Position numbers and translations under genes: made by a program
Assembly: GCF_002090135.1 (NCBI RefSeq)
Contig: NZ_BBRL01000007.1
Location: 124,001 to 188,000 of the forward strand
DNA length: 64,000 bases
Direction: 5' to 3'
Origin: Demequina sp. NBRC 110055
Lineage (GTDB): Bacteria > Actinomycetota > Actinomycetes > Actinomycetales > Demequinaceae
Notes under the pieces: generated by a model
The model's database searches: none
What the model saw: the letters and a program-made list of their open reading frames with translations, nothing else
What the model was told of the DNA's origin: nothing
In this document: one piece after another, positions 1-6,757 of the stretch
Layout: every line of letters begins with the position of its first letter
Position numbering within the stretch: position 1 is the first letter of the stretch

Positions 1-1
1 C

Positions 2-829
2 GCCGAGCGCATCGTGGCCGCGCCGCTCGATGTCGCCGGGCTGATCCGTGAGCGGCTGATCGACGAGCGCTCGTCGGTGTTCACGTCCGCGACGCTCGCC
101 CTGGGTGGCAACTTCGACGCGATGGCGCGACACCTCGGGATCGACGACCCCGAGACCCTCGACGCGGGTAGCCCCTTCGACTACGGCAAGCAGGGCATCC
201 TCTACGTCGCCAAGCACCTGGAGCGCCCGGGCGCCGGAGGCATCTCCGCCGAGGCCCTCGACGAACTCGCGGCACTCATCGAGGCCGCGGGAGGGCGCAC
301 CCTGGGACTGTTCTCGTCCCACAGGGCCGGCCAGGCGGCCGCCGAGGCGATGCGCGAGCGACTCGACGTTCCGGTGCTCTATCAACTGGACGACCAGCTG
401 CCGACCCTTGTCGAGCAGTTCAAGGCCGACCCGCGCGCGTGCCTGTTCGGCTCGACGTCGCTATGGCAGGGCATCGACGTGCCCGGCCCCACCGCATCGC
501 TCGTCGTGATCGACCGCATCCCGTTCCCGCGCCCCGACGAGCCCATTTCGCAGGCGCGCACGGAGGCAATCGCCCAGCGCGGCGGCAACGGCTTTATGGC
601 CGTCTCCGCGACCCATGCTGCGCTCCTCATGGCGCAGGGCGCGGGCCGACTCATCCGCGCGCACGACGACAGGGGAGTCGTGGCAGTCCTGGACTCGCGC
701 CTCGCGACGGCCCGCTACGGCGGCTTCCTCGCGCGCTCCATGCCGGAACTGTGGCCCACCACGGACCGCGCCACCGTGCTAAGCGCGCTACGGCGACTCG
801 ACGAGTCCGCGAGGGCCGCCGGTCGCTAG
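2..829 (+). CDS. dinG: DinG/XPD-type ATP-dependent DNA helicase, C-terminal part (5' end outside window)
   Basis: The reading frame is open at the left edge, so only the last ~275 residues are visible. They form the C-terminal RecA-like lobe of a superfamily 2 DinG/XPD helicase: GSTSLWQGIDVPG (motif V region) is followed by the family block IDRIPFPRPDEPI, and QGAGRLIR is motif VI with its arginine finger. Enzymes of this family unwind DNA 5'-3' and act in repair and in removing R-loops or stalled structures. Walker A, any iron-sulfur cysteines and any exonuclease domain lie outside the window, so the exact subfamily is open. The gene converges on lexA with only 16 bp between stop codons and no clear terminator. 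Confidence 0.8.
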   Translation, partial: AERIVAAPLDVAGLIRERLIDERSSVFTSATLALGGNFDAMARHLGIDDPETLDAGSPFDYGKQGILYVAKHLERPGAGGISAEALDELAALIEAAGGRTLGLFSSHRAGQAAAEAMRERLDVPVLYQLDDQLPTLVEQFKADPRACLFGSTSLWQGIDVPGPTASLVVIDRIPFPRPDEPISQARTEAIAQRGGNGFMAVSATHAALLMAQGAGRLIRAHDDRGVVAVLDSRLATARYGGFLARSMPELWPTTDRATVLSALRRLDESARAAGR

Positions 830-845
830 CAGGGGCGTTGCCCGC

Positions 846-1559
846 CTAGATGCGGCGCATCACCGAGACGACCTTGCCCATGATCGAGGCGTGGGTGCCG
901 TCGATGGGGGTGTAGGCGGGGTTGTGCGGCATCAGCCACACCTGGCCGTCGCGGCGGCGGAAGGTCTTCACGGTGGCCTCGTCGTCGAGCAGCGCCGCGA
1001 CGATGTCGCCGTTCTCGGCGGTGTGCTGACGGCGCACCACCACCCAGTCGCCATCACAGATGGCGGCGTCGATCATCGAATCTCCGGTGACGTTGAGCAT
1101 GAACAGCTCGCCCTCACCCGTGAGCTGACGCGGCAGCGCGAACACATCCTCGACGGCCTGGTCTGCCAGGACCGGCCCACCGGCGGCGATGCGGCCCACG
1201 AGCGGCACCATCGAGACGTCCTCGCGGCCGTCAGGGTGGGACGCGGCAACGGGTTCGGGGGAGGAGGCCGATGCCGTGGCGGGCTCGGTCTCCGGCATCA
1301 CCACTTCGATGGCGCGGGGACGGTGGGGATCGCGACGCAGGTAGCCCTTGGTCTCGAGCGCCGTCAGCTGGTGCTTGACCGATGACGTGGACGTGAGTCC
1401 CACGGCCTGGCCGATCTCGCGCATCGACGGCGGGTAGCCGCGTGACTCGACCGAGTCGCGGATGGTCAGGAGGATGCGGCGCTGACGCTCGGTCAGCGGA
1501 CCGCCCGACGTGTCAGGGAACTCGTGGATGGTGGCGCCCGCCTCGGTTCGCTCTGCCAT
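846..1559 (-). CDS. lexA: LexA repressor, SOS regulator
   Basis: LexA represses DNA-damage genes and cuts itself when RecA filaments form. Residues 21-86 are the winged-helix DNA-binding domain, with recognition helix around [10 protein letters not shown]. Residues 118-237 are the S24 peptidase domain. The scissile Ala126-Gly127 lies in RIAAGGP, the catalytic serine is S161 in GDSM and the lysine is K198 in ATVKTF. The length of 237 residues is normal for actinobacteria. The ATG at 1559 is preferred over upstream in-frame starts because AAGGAGGAG lies just before it and the HTH follows normally; a longer frame would read through the operator region. One SOS box lies over its predicted promoter, giving autorepression. 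It is divergent from the LysM gene, as at the lexA loci of Mycobacterium and Corynebacterium. Confidence 0.97.
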   Translation of the reverse strand: MAERTEAGATIHEFPDTSGGPLTERQRRILLTIRDSVESRGYPPSMREIGQAVGLTSTSSVKHQLTALETKGYLRRDPHRPRAIEVVMPETEPATASASSPEPVAASHPDGREDVSMVPLVGRIAAGGPVLADQAVEDVFALPRQLTGEGELFMLNVTGDSMIDAAICDGDWVVVRRQHTAENGDIVAALLDDEATVKTFRRRDGQVWLMPHNPAYTPIDGTHASIMGKVVSVMRRI

Positions 1560-1626
1560 GTCTCCTCCTTGCGCGGCGTCGTGCCCGCGGTCGATGTCAG
1601 ACCCCTCTGGTGTGCTGACACCCATG

Positions 1627-1655
1627 ACGCTAGAGCAGAACACGCACCGAATCAA
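1627..1655 (-). promoter_or_regulatory. Predicted lexA promoter
   Basis: On the minus strand, TTGATT (plus-strand 1650-1655) and TAGCGT (1627-1632) are separated by 17 bp, a good vegetative-sigma fit. The -35 element overlaps the SOS box at 1652-1667, as expected for LexA autorepression. The transcription start is inferred, not seen. Confidence 0.5.
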
Positions 1656-1667
1656 ACACATGTTCGA
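1652..1667. promoter_or_regulatory. SOS box 1 (LexA operator, lexA side)
   Basis: TCAAACACATGTTCGA matches the actinobacterial LexA operator TCGAAC-N4-GTTCGA with one mismatch. It overlaps the predicted lexA -35 element and also lies upstream of the promoter of the divergent LysM gene. Confidence 0.85.
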
Positions 1668-1674
1668 GCGTGTC

Positions 1675-1703
1675 TTGTCAGCGCAGGGTTCCAGTGCTAC
1701 AAA
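1675..1703 (+). promoter_or_regulatory. Predicted promoter of the LysM gene
   Basis: TTGTCA (1675-1680) and TACAAA (1698-1703) are spaced by 17 bp. The expected transcription start falls inside SOS boxes 2 and 3, so bound LexA would block initiation directly. Confidence 0.6.
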
Positions 1704-1719
1704 TAGAACACGTGTTCGA
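1704..1719. promoter_or_regulatory. SOS box 2 (LexA operator)
   Basis: TAGAACACGTGTTCGA has a perfect 12-bp palindrome core at 1706-1717 and one mismatch to TCGAAC-N4-GTTCGA. It abuts SOS box 3, so two LexA dimers could sit side by side at the start of the LysM transcript. Confidence 0.85.
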
Positions 1720-1734
1720 CGAACATATGTTCGA
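1719..1734. promoter_or_regulatory. SOS box 3 (LexA operator)
   Basis: ACGAACATATGTTCGA has a perfect 14-bp palindrome at 1720-1733 and shares one base with SOS box 2. It ends 2 bp before the GGAGG ribosome-binding site of the LysM gene. Confidence 0.88.
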
Positions 1735-1746
1735 ATGGAGGATGAC

Positions 1747-2154
1747 ATGACCGCGTACGCCGCTTCTTATGCACCGACCGCGTTCCGTCCCGCACGGGTG
1801 GCCACCGCGCAGCCCGCCCGCCCGGCACGTACCGAGCGCGGCTCCTCGCTGCGCCTGCACCGCATCGACACGCCCGTGGCGCGCCGTCGTCGCCGCACCC
1901 TTGCGGCCGTCGTGGTGGCGATCGCGGTCGCCATCGTCGGCCCTCAGGCCGTGGCCGGCGACGAGCCGGGCACTCCCGTCGCCTTCGATACTTACGCCGT
2001 CGCGCCTGGCGAGACCTTGTGGTCGATCGCGGCCGACCTCACCCCGGCGGGCGAGGACGTGAACGAGACGGTGTTCGCCATCCAGGAACTCAACGCGAAG
2101 TCCTCGTCGGCGTTGCGCGCAGGCGAGCAGCTGCTCATTCCCGCGCTCGACTAG
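1747..2154 (+). CDS. SOS-controlled LysM membrane protein, ChiZ/DivS-like division inhibitor candidate
   Basis: This 135-residue protein has a basic N-terminal tail, one membrane segment (about 52-69, after RRRRR) and a LysM peptidoglycan-binding domain outside the cell (about 82-133, with the motif [10 protein letters not shown]). Position, size and architecture match the lexA-divergent genes of actinobacteria: ChiZ (Rv2719c) of Mycobacterium tuberculosis, a LysM cell-wall protein, and the unrelated but equivalent DivS of Corynebacterium, which stops septation during SOS. The ATG at 1747 is chosen because GGAGG (1737-1741) is 5 nt upstream; an in-frame ATG at 1735 would lack one. Expression should be tightly LexA-repressed through tandem boxes. 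The division-inhibitor role is inferred from context, not from a catalytic motif. Confidence 0.85.
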   Translation: MTAYAASYAPTAFRPARVATAQPARPARTERGSSLRLHRIDTPVARRRRRTLAAVVVAIAVAIVGPQAVAGDEPGTPVAFDTYAVAPGETLWSIAADLTPAGEDVNETVFAIQELNAKSSSALRAGEQLLIPALD

Positions 2155-2220
2155 GCGCGACCTCGAGGGCGCGTGATGGGCGCTGCGAGACAGCGGCGCC
2201 ATCCGTGGGAAAGTAGTGCC

Positions 2221-2694
2221 ATGCACTGCCCGTTTTGCCGGAACCCCGATTCCCGCGTGGTCGACTCTCGCACCGCCGACGACGGCGCGTCCATCCGTCG
2301 GCGCCGCGAGTGCCAGGAGTGCGGGAGGCGGTTCTCGACCGTCGAAACCGCAAGCCTGACGGTCCTGAAGCGCAACGGTGTCGCGGAGCCCTTCAGTAGG
2401 GAGAAGGTGGCGTCGGGTGTGCGCAAGGCGTGCCAGGGACGTCCCGTCTCGGATGACGACCTCGCGCTGCTTGCTCAGCGCGTCGAGGAGGCGATCCGTG
2501 CGCAGGGCACCGCGGAGATCGACGCCACCGACATCGGCCTTGCGATTCTGCCGCCCCTGCGCGACCTCGACGAGATCGCCTACCTCCGGTTTGCGAGCGT
2601 CTACCAGGGGTTCAAGACGCTCGACGACTTCGAATCGGCAATCTCGCAGTTGCGCGCGGAGGATCAGGCGGCTGAGGCCTCGTCCCACGAGTAG
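2221..2694 (+). CDS. nrdR: Transcriptional repressor NrdR
   Basis: NrdR senses ATP/dATP and represses ribonucleotide reductase genes. The 157-residue protein opens with the family zinc ribbon (Cys3, Cys6, Cys31, Cys34; MHCPFC ... CQECG) and continues with an ATP-cone domain (about 49-139, starting [15 protein letters not shown]). Length and architecture are standard. The start is fixed by the universal MxCPxC N-terminus. No NrdR box or nrd gene is visible in the window, so its targets lie elsewhere. nrdR next to lexA is a common actinobacterial arrangement. Confidence 0.97.
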   Translation: MHCPFCRNPDSRVVDSRTADDGASIRRRRECQECGRRFSTVETASLTVLKRNGVAEPFSREKVASGVRKACQGRPVSDDDLALLAQRVEEAIRAQGTAEIDATDIGLAILPPLRDLDEIAYLRFASVYQGFKTLDDFESAISQLRAEDQAAEASSHE

Positions 2695-2923
2695 CCGCGT
2701 GCCCGCGCAGCGGGAAGCCCGTCACGAACCGCGGCGACAGGTATCCGCGGCGGCTCGGATCGAGTTCGATGGCCCACTGCTGAGGTGAGTGCGCGTGTGC
2801 GAGCGCGGCGTAGGAGCGCACGAGGGCGTCGATAAGCGTGGCGCCGTGCAGGGTGAGCGCTGCTCCCAGGTCGCTGCGCCGCCCCCACGCGGTGCTGCGG
2901 GCGAACGGGTTGCGTGAGGCGTC
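2684..2923 (-). pseudogene. Coding-looking stretch with no start codon, possible gene remnant
   Basis: Between the nrdR stop and the DEAD-box helicase stop, one minus-strand frame reads NPFARSTAWGRRSDLG and, further on, WAIELDPSRRGYLSPRF. Its codon third positions are almost all G or C, as in real genes of this genome. The frame enters the nrdR 3' end and has no ATG, GTG or TTG after the helicase stop except an internal GTG, so it cannot be a normal complete gene. I do not recognise the family. It may be the 3' end of a gene truncated by a deletion next to the helicase tail, or chance bias in GC-rich DNA. Confidence 0.3.
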
Positions 2924-2924
2924 C

Positions 2925-4577
2925 CTAGCGCTTCTTCTTGGGGCGAGGCTTGCCCTTGCGTCCGCGCGGCGGCGGGGGAGCGGACTTCTTCGTGCCCGGC
3001 GCCTTCTTGCGCGGGTTCGGATTGGGCTTGCGTTCGCGTCCACTCGAGCCGGCCCGCTCGTCGCTCCCGGGAGGGTGTTGACGGTTGGGCGCGCCACCTG
3101 CGGTGGAGGAGCGTCCGCTAGCGGAGCGTCCGCCATTGCGGCCCGCACCACCAGACTGCCGCTCGCGCGGTTCCTCGTCGCGCCCACGCGTGGCACGCCG
3201 AGGATCGCCGGCGCCGCGCGTCGGTGCCTTGCGGTCGCCGCGTGCACTGTCGCCGCGCGCACTGCCGCCCGCGCTGTCGCCGCGCTGACGGTCACGACGA
3301 TCGTCGTTGCGGTCGCGCCGCGGCGCGGTCGTGCCATGCTCGCCACGACGTTCGCCGCCCCGCGTTCGGTCGCTCGTGCGGCGCGTGTCGTGGTCAGTGT
3401 CGTGGCGCGTGCCGCGCTGGCCCCCTCGAGCGTCAGTGACGGGCGCACCGGACGGCTCACGCGCACCGGTCAGAGCGTCGATCATCGCGAGCGTCTCCGC
3501 ATCGGCCTCGCGGACCTTGCGAAACAGCGGCTCGATGCCCGTGGCGTCCACGATGCGGTCCATGGCCTTGCGTTGGTGGGGCAGGGCAAGCGTGACCACC
3601 AGGCCCTCGGCGCCGGCGCGCGCGGTGCGCCCGGCACGGTGGGTGTAGTCCTTGAAGTCCGATGGCGGGTCCAACTGGAGCACCAGGTCGACGTCCTCGA
3701 TGTGGAGCCCCCGAGCGGCGACGTCGGTGGCGACGAGGACGGGCGCGCGGCCGGACTTGAACGCCGCGATGGCGGTATTGCGCTCGTTCTGTTCCTTGTC
3801 CCCGTGCAGAGCGATGGCGTTCACACCGGCGCTGCGCATCTGCTCGGCTACCCGGTCACAGGCCATCTTGGTGCGCACGAACACGATCGTGCGGCCCCGG
3901 CGCGCGGCAATGCGAAGGGAGACCTCGTACTTGAGGTGCGGAGCGATGTTGAACACGACGTGGCGCATGGCGGCGTCGTCGCCCGTTGTCACGTCGTGGA
4001 GCACAGGCTCGTTCATGTGCTCGTCGATCAGCCGATCCACGTCGCCGTCGAGCGTCGCGGAAAACAGCAGATGCTGGGCATCCGAGGGGACGTCGGCGAG
4101 GATCTCCTCGATCTCCGTCATGAAGCCCATCTCGGCCATGTGGTCGGCCTCGTCCAGCACCACGATCTGGGTGGCCGAGGTGTCGGCATGGCCGCGGCGC
4201 ACCAGGTCCGCGAGGCGGCCGGGCGTCGCGATGACGAGCTTCACCCCGCGCTCGAGCGCGGCGATCTGCTTGGGCATGGACAGGCCGCCTGCCACCAGCT
4301 TGAGCGATACCTCCATGGTGTGCGCGAGGGGCTCGAGGGCATCGTGAACCTGGATGGCGAGCTCACGCGTGGGCACGAGCACGATGGCGTGCGGCTTGTG
4401 GGCACGCGGGCGCCCCGTCTCGGCCAGCCGTGCGAGCACCGGCAGGCCAAACCCGAGCGTCTTGCCCGAACCGGTCCGGGCCTTGCCCAGCACGTCGAAG
4501 CCCGCCACCGCGTCGGGAATCGTCGCGGCCTGAATGGGGAAGGGCGTGGTGATGCCGGCGCCCGCGAGGGCGCGCAC
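2925..4577 (-). CDS. DEAD-box ATP-dependent RNA helicase with long basic tail
   Basis: This is an SF2 RNA helicase for RNA unwinding, probably in ribosome assembly or mRNA turnover. Numbered from the GTG at 4577, the motifs are ARTGSGKT (33-40), PTREL (69-73), ATPGR (117-121), DEAD (142-145), SAT (173-175), ATDVAARG (283-290) and HRAGRTAR (313-320). From about residue 385 the tail is low-complexity Arg/Gly/Asp/Pro-rich, with GDSARGD-type repeats, and ends in KKKR; it is probably a disordered RNA-binding tail. The GTG start cuts off the conserved Q motif: in frame upstream the sequence reads SFAELGLPDAL, and the only candidate start there is a CTG at 4640 overlapping the serA stop (CTGA). The protein is therefore probably about 21 residues longer. 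It is translationally coupled to serA. Confidence 0.9.
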   Translation of the reverse strand: MRALAGAGITTPFPIQAATIPDAVAGFDVLGKARTGSGKTLGFGLPVLARLAETGRPRAHKPHAIVLVPTRELAIQVHDALEPLAHTMEVSLKLVAGGLSMPKQIAALERGVKLVIATPGRLADLVRRGHADTSATQIVVLDEADHMAEMGFMTEIEEILADVPSDAQHLLFSATLDGDVDRLIDEHMNEPVLHDVTTGDDAAMRHVVFNIAPHLKYEVSLRIAARRGRTIVFVRTKMACDRVAEQMRSAGVNAIALHGDKEQNERNTAIAAFKSGRAPVLVATDVAARGLHIEDVDLVLQLDPPSDFKDYTHRAGRTARAGAEGLVVTLALPHQRKAMDRIVDATGIEPLFRKVREADAETLAMIDALTGAREPSGAPVTDARGGQRGTRHDTDHDTRRTSDRTRGGERRGEHGTTAPRRDRNDDRRDRQRGDSAGGSARGDSARGDRKAPTRGAGDPRRATRGRDEEPRERQSGGAGRNGGRSASGRSSTAGGAPNRQHPPGSDERAGSSGRERKPNPNPRKKAPGTKKSAPPPPRGRKGKPRPKKKR

Positions 4578-4636
4578 GAGCGCGTCGGGAAGACCGAGCT
4601 CGGCGAAGGAGACGGTGGCGGGTGAATCGGCCCCGG

Positions 4637-5842
4637 TCAGGACAGCACCCGCAGGCGCACGGTGCCGTCCATGGCTCCCAGCGCGGCGACGGCCTCATGC
4701 GTGAGGCCCGCCGCGATGTCGGTGACCACGTAGCCCAGCTCGCCGCGCGTGGCCAGCAGCTGGCCCTCGATGTTGACCGAGTGCTCCGCGAACACGCGGT
4801 TGACGGCGGCCAGCACACCGGGCACGTTGAGGTGCAGGTGCGCGATGCGGTGGATGCCAGGGGCCTGGTCCAGCTGCAGGTTGGGCAGGTTCACGCTGAG
4901 TGACGTGGAGCCCTTCTGCACGTAGTCGCGCAGGCGCGTGGCCACAAAGATGCCGATGTCGCGCTGGGCCTCCTCGGTCGAGCCGCCGATGTGGGGCGTG
5001 AGGATGACGTTGGGGATATTCTGCAGGGCCGAGGTGAAGGGATCTCCCTTCTTCTTGGGCTCCTCGGGGAACACGTCGATGGCCGCGCCGCCGATCGCGC
5101 CGGACTCCAGACCCTCGCGCAGCGAGTCGACGTCGACGATGAAGCCGCGCGAGAGGTTGAGGAAGATGGCGCCGGGCTTCATCGCCTCGAACTGCTCGCG
5201 GCCAAAGAAACCGCGGTTGCCCGAGCGGCCGTCGACGTGAAGCGTGACGACATCGGCCTCTGCCAGCAGCGCCTCGAGCGAGGGCATGCGGGTCGCGTTG
5301 CCCAGCGCGAGCTTCTCGGCGGCGTCGTAGAAGATGACGTTCATGCCCAGGGCCTCGGCGACGACGGACAACTGCGAGCCGATGTTGCCGTAGCCGACGA
5401 TGCCGAGCGTGCGGCCGCGGATCTCGTGCGCGCCGTCGGCGGACTTGTTCCACACGCCCTCGTGCATGAGCTTCTGGTGCACGGGCAGGCGACGGGTCAG
5501 CGAGATCATCTCCGCGACCGCCATCTCCACCACGGAGCGGGTGTTCGAGAAGGGCGCGTTGAAGGCGGCGATGCCCTTCTTCGCGGCGGCCTCCAGGTCG
5601 ATCTGGTTGGTGCCGATCGAGAACGCGCCGACGGCGATCAGCGAGGGCGACGCCTCGATGACGCGCTCGGTGAGCATGGTCTTGGAGCGGATGCCGAGCA
5701 GTTCGACGCCGTCGAGGGCCTCGATCAGTTCGTCCTCGTCCATCGCGCCGGCGTGGTTGATGACCTCGATACCAGCCGCCTCGAGGATCTCGGTGGCGGT
5801 GTGGGACAGGTTCTCCAGAAGAAGTGCTCGCACGGCGCCCAT
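4637..5842 (-). CDS. serA: D-3-phosphoglycerate dehydrogenase
   Basis: SerA makes 3-phosphohydroxypyruvate from 3-phosphoglycerate with NAD+, the first step of serine synthesis. Residues 149-156 hold the NAD-binding GYGNIGSQ; the catalytic Arg is in NLSRG (about 232) and the His in LTPHIGGS (about 284). An ACT domain, usually binding serine for feedback inhibition, covers about 331-400 (LHLNVPGVLAAVN). The 401-residue length is that of the short E. coli-like class, without the extra regulatory domain of the Mycobacterium enzyme. The stop codon overlaps the proposed CTG start of the downstream DEAD-box helicase, so the two are probably one transcript. Confidence 0.95.
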   Translation of the reverse strand: MGAVRALLLENLSHTATEILEAAGIEVINHAGAMDEDELIEALDGVELLGIRSKTMLTERVIEASPSLIAVGAFSIGTNQIDLEAAAKKGIAAFNAPFSNTRSVVEMAVAEMISLTRRLPVHQKLMHEGVWNKSADGAHEIRGRTLGIVGYGNIGSQLSVVAEALGMNVIFYDAAEKLALGNATRMPSLEALLAEADVVTLHVDGRSGNRGFFGREQFEAMKPGAIFLNLSRGFIVDVDSLREGLESGAIGGAAIDVFPEEPKKKGDPFTSALQNIPNVILTPHIGGSTEEAQRDIGIFVATRLRDYVQKGSTSLSVNLPNLQLDQAPGIHRIAHLHLNVPGVLAAVNRVFAEHSVNIEGQLLATRGELGYVVTDIAAGLTHEAVAALGAMDGTVRLRVLS

Positions 5843-5923
5843 CTTTGCGTACCGGACCCCCTGTTACCAACTCCACACGATCGTGACCGGGAGCGGCGGC
5901 CACCGCGTGGGAGGCTAGGCGCC

Positions 5924-6718
5924 ATGAGTCTCACGGGCCGCCTGGTGGCGTGGTGCGCCGCCGGTGCGGTGGCGATTGGTGCCGTCGCGTGGGCGGGGGG
6001 CCTCGACTGGGCCGACCTCACGCACCTTGGCCAGCCGCGCAACGTGGTCGAGATGGACGGTCAGCAGATCCGCATTCCCCACGTGGACAGCACGGGCGAG
6101 CGCCTCGCGCCCGCCGTGCCGGTGAGCACCGAAGGCGAACACACGTTCCTGTTCGACGAGGGCGGCGAACCCGTGCGCCTCGACCCCTGTGTGCCCGTCG
6201 CGTGGGTGCTGAACCCGGCGGGCATGCCCGAGGGCGTCGAGCCCCTCGTCCACGCGGCCGCGGCCGACGTGGCGGCACACTCCGGCCTGGTGTTCTCGTA
6301 CGAGGGTGCCACCGACGAGGAGGCGTCCTTCGGCCGCCTCATCGTGCAGGAGCGCTACGGCGACAGGCTCGCTCCGGTCGTGATCGGCTGGTCCGACGAG
6401 GACCACACGCCCGACCTTGCCGGTGTGACGGCGGGGCTTGGTGGCTCGACGTCCATCACGGGCGCGTACGGCGACCAGCGTTACCTCGGAGCCGGCGTCG
6501 TGATCCTCGACCGTGACGACTTCGCCGACCTGCTGTCGACGCAGAGCGGCACCGCGCTCGCGGAGGCCGTGATCCGTCACGAGCTCGCCCACGTCATCGG
6601 GCTGGGCCACGTGGAGGCAGCGACCGAGTTGATGCACGACGAGAACACCGCGATCACCGAGTGGGGGCCGGGCGATCGCCAGGGCCTCGCCATCGCGGGC
6701 GCGGGGCCCTGCGCCTAG
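5924..6718 (+). CDS. Secreted matrixin-like zinc metalloprotease
   Basis: This 264-residue protein has an N-terminal hydrophobic segment (about 7-25; signal peptide or membrane anchor) and near its end the metzincin zinc site HELAHVIGLGH (about 219-229; three His and catalytic Glu). ELMHDEN follows and fits the Met-turn. It is predicted to act outside the membrane on unknown substrates. The fold resembles peptidases M10/M57; no propeptide cysteine switch is obvious. The ATG at 5924 has GGAGG about 10 nt upstream; the much longer in-frame extension runs antisense through serA and is rejected. It is a single-gene unit converging on the helD-like gene. Confidence 0.8.
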   Translation: MSLTGRLVAWCAAGAVAIGAVAWAGGLDWADLTHLGQPRNVVEMDGQQIRIPHVDSTGERLAPAVPVSTEGEHTFLFDEGGEPVRLDPCVPVAWVLNPAGMPEGVEPLVHAAAADVAAHSGLVFSYEGATDEEASFGRLIVQERYGDRLAPVVIGWSDEDHTPDLAGVTAGLGGSTSITGAYGDQRYLGAGVVILDRDDFADLLSTQSGTALAEAVIRHELAHVIGLGHVEAATELMHDENTAITEWGPGDRQGLAIAGAGPCA

Positions 6719-6757
6719 TCCAGGCGCACCCCGCGTCCCACGCTCCTGTGGCCCGGC

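Noticed and set aside
1631-1650. A fourth SOS box around AGAACACGCACCGA
   Set aside because: Only the left half-site resembles the operator; the right half does not match GTTCGA.
846-1748. The longer 300-residue lexA frame
   Set aside because: It would run through all three operators and both promoters. The ATG at 1559 has an excellent ribosome-binding site and gives a standard LexA.
2838-4625. A 595-residue plus-strand frame over the DEAD-box helicase
   Set aside because: It is a mirror of the helicase and its repeat tail, with low-complexity Ala/Arg/Val composition and no motif.
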